Of a DNA stretch of 26,716 nucleotides, positions 22,153 to 26,716 are shown piece after piece. Origin of the DNA: CAZEVY01 sp964515555 (lineage in GTDB: Bacteria > Acidobacteriota > Terriglobia > Bryobacterales > Bryobacteraceae); contig CAZEVY010000078.1 in the NCBI GenBank assembly GCA_964515555.1, positions 1-26,716 of the forward strand, in the 5' to 3' direction. Below the pieces are notes generated by a model that was not told where the DNA came from, did not search any database, and was given only the letters and a program-made list of their open reading frames with translations. Each line of letters opens with the position of its first letter. The stretch's first letter is position 1. The position numbers and the translations under genes are program-made.

Positions 22153-24363
22153 TCACCGCATCAGGTAATAGCCGAACACAATCGCGACGCCCATCACGAA
22201 CATCAGCGCGTAGGCCTGGACGTAGCCGCTCTGCACGATCCGCACGGGATACGAGAGGATGCGCACCAGGAACGACGTGAAGCGCACGAAGCCGTCGATG
22301 ATCCACACGTCCCACCAGATCGAGACGCGGGACGAGAATCGCGTCAGCCAGCCCGCGCCGTTGACGCCGCCGTCCACCACGCGGCTGTCGAACTTCGCCA
22401 GCGCCGATCCGCCGCCCTTCGAGAGACCGTTGATAAACAGGAAGTCGTAAATCTCGTCGACGTACCACTTGTTGTAGAGCATTCGATGCAGCGCCGTGTC
22501 GGCGGGTGCAGTGTAACGCTCGGCGAACTTTTTCCGAGCGAGCAGGATACCGGCAATCGCAATGGCGACCGAGAGTCCCATGAGGAGCCACTCGATCGAC
22601 GTATCGTGATGGGCTTCGCCATGCGCGGCCGCGGCGGCGTGTCCCGGCGCGGCGAACACCGGCTCCAGCCAATGCTCGAATGTGCGGAAGCCCTCGCCGA
22701 AGAAGCTCCACAGCTTGGGAACGCCGATCCAACCGCCGAGCACCGAGCCGGCGGCCAGGACCATCAGCGGCACCGTCATCGACGCGGGCGATTCGTGCAA
22801 GTGCGCCTTGGCCTCCTCGGAGACGCGCGAATCGCCATAGAAGGTCATGTACATCATGCGCCACATGTAGAACGCGGTCATGAAGGCGGTCACGATGCCG
22901 ACCGTGTATACGATCTTCGAGCCGTGCGGCGCGCTGTAGACCTGCCAGAGAATCTCGTCTTTCGAGAAGAAGCCGGCGAGTCCCGGAATCCCGGCGATCG
23001 CCACCGAGCCGATGAACATGGTGCGGAATGTCGTCGGGATCTTGTCGCGCAAAGCGCCCATGCGCCGCATGTCCTGTTCGCCGGACATGGCATGAATCAC
23101 GGAGCCCGATCCGAGGAACAGCAGCGCCTTGAAGAAGGCGTGCGTATAGAGATGAAACACCGCGACCCAGTAGGCGCCCGCGCCGGCGGCCATGAACATG
23201 AAGCCGAGCTGCGAGACGGTGGAGTACGCCAGCACGCGCTTGATGTCGTTCTGCACAAGCGCGATCGACGCCGCCAGAATCGCCGTGAAAGCGCCGACGA
23301 ACATGACGATCTCGGAGGTATGCGGCGTCAACTGGAACAGCGCCGCCGAGCGCGCCACCATATAGACGCCCGCGGTCACCATGGTCGCGGCGTGGATCAG
23401 CGCGGAGACCGGGGTGGGGCCTTCCATGGCGTCGGGCAGCCAGACGTAGAGCGGGATCTGCGCGCTCTTGCCGGTCGCGCCGATGAACAGCAGCAGCGCC
23501 AAGGCGCTGAGTACGCCGAAGCCGGCGGCCTCGGCGGTGAAGCGGCCGGAGTGCAGCGCCGCGTTGACGTCGAGGAATCGCACCGAGCCCAGCACGGCGA
23601 ACATCAGCAACATGCCGAGGATGAAGCCCGCGTCGCCGATGCGGTTCACGATGAAGGCTTTCTTTCCGGCGTCGCCGGCCGACTTCTTATGGAAGTAGAA
23701 GCCAATCAGCAGGTAGCTGCACAGTCCCACGCCTTCCCAGCCGACGAACAGCAGCGCGTAATTGTTCGCCAGCACCAGCATCAGCATGAAGAACACGAAC
23801 AGGTTCAGGTAGCCGAAGAAGCGGTAGTAGCCGCCGTCGTGCGCCATGTAGCCGGTGGAGTAGACGTGAATGAGAAACCCGATGCCGGTGACGACGAGAA
23901 TCATGACCGAGCTGAGCGGGTCGAGGAGGAATCCCCAGTCGGCGGTAAAGACCGCGGCGCGCCCGTCCTGCATGTGGAAGGGGAGGCCGGCGACCCAGGT
24001 GAATTGAACGAGCTGGTGAGTCTTCTCGGACTTCGCGGCCAGTTGGATCACCGCGCCGAGCGAAAAGATAAACGACAGCAGCACCATGCCGGGGCACAGG
24101 AGCTTGACGAGCCATCGAGTGGGGGCCTCGTGATGATGCCCGTGCGAATCGTGGCCGTGATCGTGTCCACCGGAATGGCCGTGCCCCCCGGCGGCGTGAT
24201 CGCCGCCGTGAGCATGATGATCGTCGGCCTCCTCGCGCATGTCCGGCGCCTTCATCACCGCCGACGGCGCCTGCGGGTCCAGCCTCTTGCCGATCAGCAG
24301 CATCACCGCCGCGCCGAACAGCGGGAACAGCGGGATCAACCAGATGGAATCGAGGAAGTTCAT
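22153..24363 (-). CDS. nuoL: NADH-quinone oxidoreductase subunit L with His-rich insert
   Basis: A 736-residue distal proton-channel subunit with the long C-terminal lateral helix typical of NuoL. Conserved motifs are Glu210 in FVGWEGVGLCSYLLIGF, NRIGDAGFILG, Lys299 in GATGKSAQIPLYVWLPDAME, HAATMVTAGVYMVAR and AYSTVSQLGFMF. C-terminal KWYVDEIYDFLF precedes the lateral helix. Between the first two membrane helices lies an unusual insert (about 41-80) with 13 His in residues 49-78. A smaller His patch (His575, 581, 585, 586) occurs in the loop before a late helix. The length exceeds the usual 610-680. ATG 24363 was chosen over GTG 24372 because it sits 2 bases after the nuoK stop and aligns with the first helix. 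The stop is 1 base before nuoM. Confidence 0.96.
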   Translation of the reverse strand: MNFLDSIWLIPLFPLFGAAVMLLIGKRLDPQAPSAVMKAPDMREEADDHHAHGGDHAAGGHGHSGGHDHGHDSHGHHHEAPTRWLVKLLCPGMVLLSFIFSLGAVIQLAAKSEKTHQLVQFTWVAGLPFHMQDGRAAVFTADWGFLLDPLSSVMILVVTGIGFLIHVYSTGYMAHDGGYYRFFGYLNLFVFFMLMLVLANNYALLFVGWEGVGLCSYLLIGFYFHKKSAGDAGKKAFIVNRIGDAGFILGMLLMFAVLGSVRFLDVNAALHSGRFTAEAAGFGVLSALALLLFIGATGKSAQIPLYVWLPDAMEGPTPVSALIHAATMVTAGVYMVARSAALFQLTPHTSEIVMFVGAFTAILAASIALVQNDIKRVLAYSTVSQLGFMFMAAGAGAYWVAVFHLYTHAFFKALLFLGSGSVIHAMSGEQDMRRMGALRDKIPTTFRTMFIGSVAIAGIPGLAGFFSKDEILWQVYSAPHGSKIVYTVGIVTAFMTAFYMWRMMYMTFYGDSRVSEEAKAHLHESPASMTVPLMVLAAGSVLGGWIGVPKLWSFFGEGFRTFEHWLEPVFAAPGHAAAAAHGEAHHDTSIEWLLMGLSVAIAIAGILLARKKFAERYTAPADTALHRMLYNKWYVDEIYDFLFINGLSKGGGSALAKFDSRVVDGGVNGAGWLTRFSSRVSIWWDVWIIDGFVRFTSFLVRILSYPVRIVQSGYVQAYALMFVMGVAIVFGYYLMR

Positions 24364-24365
24364 GC

Positions 24366-24677
24366 TCACCACTTCAGCAGGTCGATCTCGTCGGCCTGCA
24401 CGGTCTCCTTGTTGCGGAACAGCGCGATGAGGATGCCCAGTCCCACCGCGGCCTCGGCCACGGCGACGGTGATGATGAAGATCGCGAACACCTGCCCGTG
24501 AGTTTCATTGAGATGCCGCGAGAAGGCGATCAGGTTGATGTTCACGGCGTTCAGGATCAGCTCGATGGACATCAGCACGATGACGATGTTGCGGCGCGCC
24601 AGCACGCCCAGCGTGCCGATCAACAGCAGCGCCGCGCTCAGCACCAGGTAGTGGACGGTCGTGATGGGGTAGAGCAT
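24366..24677 (-). CDS. nuoK: NADH-quinone oxidoreductase subunit K
   Basis: A 103-residue protein with three membrane helices, typical of NuoK/ND4L. It starts MLYPITTVHYLVLSAALLLIG and contains the conserved Glu39 in VLMSIELILNAVN and Glu75 in TVAVAEAAVGLGI, both needed for the proton path in the family, followed by ALFRNK. The ATG shares one base with the nuoJ stop (TGATG), giving coupled translation. An alternative upstream extension of this frame is nuoJ read out of frame and was dropped. Confidence 0.96.
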   Translation of the reverse strand: MLYPITTVHYLVLSAALLLIGTLGVLARRNIVIVLMSIELILNAVNINLIAFSRHLNETHGQVFAIFIITVAVAEAAVGLGILIALFRNKETVQADEIDLLKW

Positions 24678-25186
24678 CAGACCTTCCTTTTCGCCATGAT
24701 GACCGAGCCGACGATCGCCACCAGCAGCAGGATCGAAGCCAACTCGAACGGCAGCAAGTAGGCGGTGAAGAGCACGTCGGCAACCTGCTCGGTGTTGCCT
24801 TCGGCCGATGCGGCCGCCGAAGCAGGCGCCGGAAGCTGGAACTTCGCCGCGCCCGCCTTGAGGAAGTAGATCACCTCGGCGCCGACCAGCGCCAGCGCCG
24901 CGAGCGCGATCCACCACTGCTTGTTGAACTGGCGCTGTTTGGCGGCTTCGTCGAGGTTCACCAGCATGATGACGAACAGGAACAGCACCATGATGCCGCC
25001 GATGTAGAGGACGATCTGCACGGCGAACAGGAACTCGGCTCGCTGAAGAAGAAATAATCCCGCGACGCCGAGAAGGGAAACGATCAGGCTGATCGCGCTA
25101 TGGACGGCGCTTCGGCGCGTGATGGTGGCCACCGCTCCGCCGAGCGTCAACAGCGCGAACACGTAGAAGAAGATGGCGTCCGTCAT
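24677..25186 (-). CDS. nuoJ: NADH-quinone oxidoreductase subunit J
   Basis: A 169-residue membrane subunit. The conserved TM3 region, with its pi-bulge, is VQIVLYIGGIMVLFLFVIMLV (about 56-76). It is preceded by SAVHSAISLIVSLLGVAGLF and followed by a charged loop. An Ala/Pro-rich loop (about 112-133, LPAPASAAASAEGNT) separates TM4 from the last helix, FELASILLLVAIVGSVIMAKRK. NuoJ couples quinone chemistry to the antiporter arm. ATG 25186 is 7 bases after the nuoI stop. Confidence 0.95.
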   Translation of the reverse strand: MTDAIFFYVFALLTLGGAVATITRRSAVHSAISLIVSLLGVAGLFLLQRAEFLFAVQIVLYIGGIMVLFLFVIMLVNLDEAAKQRQFNKQWWIALAALALVGAEVIYFLKAGAAKFQLPAPASAAASAEGNTEQVADVLFTAYLLPFELASILLLVAIVGSVIMAKRKV

Positions 25187-25193
25187 TCGGGCG

Positions 25194-25658
25194 TCAGTAG
25201 CGGTACTGTTTCGGCTTGGGCCCTTCCTCGAGCATCTGCCGGTCCCAGATCAGGCCCTCGCGCGTGTAGGTGGCCAGCTCGAAATCCTGCGTCAGCTCCA
25301 GCGCGTCCACCGGGCAGGCGTCTTCGCACAACCCGCAGAACATGCAGCGCGAGGTGTCGTAAGTAAAGGTGGTCAGTTCCTTGCGCCGCGTCTCGGCGTT
25401 GCGCTCGCTGGTGACGACGATCAGGTTCTCCGGGCAGGCCACCGAGCACAGGTCGCAGGCGATGCACAGCGTCTGGCCGTTATCGGGGTTGATGTTCAGC
25501 CGCGGCGCACCACGATAGCGCTCGGCGACCTTGGGCCGCTCGGCCGGATACTGCTCCGTGTAGATGTACTTGGGGTGCTGGTTGCGGAAGGTGACCCACA
25601 GTCCCTCGATCAGGTCTACCAGAAAGATCGTCCGCACCAGCGACTTCAACTTCGTCAC
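25194..25658 (-). CDS. nuoI: NADH-quinone oxidoreductase subunit I (two 4Fe-4S clusters)
   Basis: A 154-residue ferredoxin-like subunit carrying clusters N6a and N6b that pass electrons towards NuoB. Two complete motifs are seen: CIACDLCSVACP (Cys65, 68, 71, 75) and CMFCGLCEDACP (Cys105, 108, 111, 115). An N-terminal amphipathic helix (about 10-25, IFLVDLIEGLWVTF) would lie on the membrane. Start GTG 25658 overlaps the nuoD stop as GTGA; the longer frame upstream is nuoD read out of frame. Direct adjacency to nuoD, with no nuoE, F, G or H between, is unusual. Confidence 0.96.
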   Translation of the reverse strand: MTKLKSLVRTIFLVDLIEGLWVTFRNQHPKYIYTEQYPAERPKVAERYRGAPRLNINPDNGQTLCIACDLCSVACPENLIVVTSERNAETRRKELTTFTYDTSRCMFCGLCEDACPVDALELTQDFELATYTREGLIWDRQMLEEGPKPKQYRY

Positions 25659-26716
25659 CGATCCACCTCCCCGAGAACGATATCTATGGTACCGATAATC
25701 GCCACCACGTCGGCGATCAGGGCGCCGCGGCACATCTTGTCGAGCGCCTGAAGGTTGATCAGCGAGGGCGGGCGCACGCGCAGGCGGTAGGGCTGCGTCG
25801 AGCCGTCGCTCACAATGTAGTAGCCGAGCTCACCCTTGGGCGCTTCGATCGACACATACGCCTCGCCGGGCGCCGGCTTGATGACCTTGGGTACCTTCGC
25901 CATGATCGGTCCCGAGGGAATGTCGTTGACCGCCTGCATGACGATCCTCACCGACTGGCGCATCTCGGCCATGCGCACCAGGTAGCGGTCGAAGGTGTCG
26001 GCGTTGTGGCAGATGGGCACCTCGAAGTCGTACTTCTCGTAGCCGCAATAGGGCATGGCCTTGCGGATGTCCCATTGCACGCCGGCGGCGCGCAGCACCG
26101 GGCCGGTAACGCCGTACTGCTTGCACTCGTCGGCGGTGAGGATGCCGACGCCGGTGAGCCGCTGCACCCAGATCCGATTGCCGCTGAGGAGTTCCTCGTA
26201 CTCGGCGATCTTGGGGAGCACGAAGGCGCAGAAGTCCTTCACGTCCTTTTCGAAGCCGTCGTAGAGCTCGTACAGCATGCCGCCGATGCGGAACGAATGG
26301 GTCGTCAGGCGCGCGCCGCAGAATTTCTCGAAGATCTTGAGGATCTCCTCGCGCTCGCGCAGCGTGTAGAACAGCGGAGTGATGGCGCCGATATCGAGCG
26401 CGTGCGTGCCGAGCCAGAACAGGTGGCTGGCGATGCGGTTCAGCTCCGTGAGGATCACGCGCGCCACCTGCGCGCGCGGCGGAGCCTCGATAGCCATCAG
26501 CTTCTCGACCGCGAGACAATAGCCGAGCCCGTTCGAGACCGCCGCGATGTAATCCATGCGGTCGACATAGGGCGCGAACATCTGGTAGGTGCGGTTCTCG
26601 CCGATCTTCTCGACGCCGCGATGCAGGTAACCGATGACGCACTCGGTCCCGTTGCAGCGCTCGCCGTCGAGCTTGAGGATGACGCGCAGCACGCCGTGGG
26701 TGGAGGGGTGCTGCGG
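25655..26716 (-). CDS. nuoD: NADH-quinone oxidoreductase subunit D (5' end outside window)
   Basis: The 49-kDa-type subunit that forms the quinone site with NuoB and NuoH. The reading frame runs to the window edge and opens PQHPSTHGVLR, which contains the loop His conserved for quinone binding, so only a short N-terminal part is missing. It continues HRGVEKIGENRTYQMFAPYVDRMDYI, SHLFWLGTHALDIGAITPLFY, GARLTTHSFRIGGM and the C-terminal RPPSLINLQALDKMCRGAL...DIVLGEVDR. It matches stand-alone NuoD rather than a NuoCD fusion as far as can be seen. The GTG at 26692 is internal. The stop overlaps nuoI by 4 bases. Confidence 0.96.
   Translation of the reverse strand, partial: PQHPSTHGVLRVILKLDGERCNGTECVIGYLHRGVEKIGENRTYQMFAPYVDRMDYIAAVSNGLGYCLAVEKLMAIEAPPRAQVARVILTELNRIASHLFWLGTHALDIGAITPLFYTLREREEILKIFEKFCGARLTTHSFRIGGMLYELYDGFEKDVKDFCAFVLPKIAEYEELLSGNRIWVQRLTGVGILTADECKQYGVTGPVLRAAGVQWDIRKAMPYCGYEKYDFEVPICHNADTFDRYLVRMAEMRQSVRIVMQAVNDIPSGPIMAKVPKVIKPAPGEAYVSIEAPKGELGYYIVSDGSTQPYRLRVRPPSLINLQALDKMCRGALIADVVAIIGTIDIVLGEVDR

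Noticed and set aside
21982..24501. 839-codon open frame on the + strand opposite nuoL
   Set aside because: Antisense shadow of nuoL and its neighbours; no signal, domain or start context.
1..26716. CRISPR arrays, tRNA/rRNA genes, insertion sequences or prophage genes
   Set aside because: No regularly spaced repeats with unique spacers, no cloverleaf or rRNA-like stretch, and no transposase, integrase or phage motifs were found in any frame.

Overview
This is a GC-rich window, densely packed with protein-coding genes and without any gene-free stretch longer than about 120 bases. The best taxonomic clue is the PQQ-type sugar dehydrogenase at 738-2531. Its C-terminal 200 residues look like the TIGR03437 domain, which is known mainly from Solibacter/Bryobacter-type Acidobacteriota. 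Exported sugar-isomerase-like and DUF362 proteins, a MacB-type permease and secreted TPR proteins fit the same group. I infer a member of Bryobacterales/Solibacteres; no rRNA or other marker in the window confirms this.

Layout. (1) 2-2531, + strand: the 3' part of ATP-dependent PEP carboxykinase, then a secreted PQQ-type sugar dehydrogenase that starts inside pckA. (2) 2537-6173, - strand: a VapBC-type toxin-antitoxin pair and a large exported caspase-fold protein with a FecR-like N-terminus and a TPR tail. (3) 6243-10226, + strand: a GT-C-like polytopic membrane protein, a small anchored coiled-coil protein built on 21-bp repeats, a candidate folded RNA leader, and a membrane-anchored sulfatase-fold enzyme with Thr at the nucleophile position. 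(4) 10234-14438, - strand: four tightly coupled genes, all with export signals (DUF362 protein, unknown protein, metal-dependent amidohydrolase, sugar-isomerase-like TIM barrel). (5) 14512-17871, - strand: TPR protein, FtsX/MacB-type permease without an ATPase domain, and a TolC-type outer-membrane protein. (6) 17922-26716, - strand: a respiratory complex I operon in the order nuoD(partial)-I-J-K-L-M-N-H.

How the genes work together. The nuo genes overlap or are separated by only a few bases and encode the whole proton-pumping arm (H, J, K, L, M, N) plus NuoI and NuoD of the connecting arm. Two things are unusual. nuoH is moved from its usual place before nuoI to the end, so no nuoE/F/G lies between D and I. 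NuoL also carries a strongly histidine-rich insert near its N-terminus. The four-gene exported cluster probably acts on a carbohydrate or N-acyl/cyclic-amide compound outside the cytoplasm, but its substrate cannot be read from sequence. The TPR-FtsX-TolC group looks like part of an export or envelope machine whose ATPase and adaptor are encoded elsewhere.
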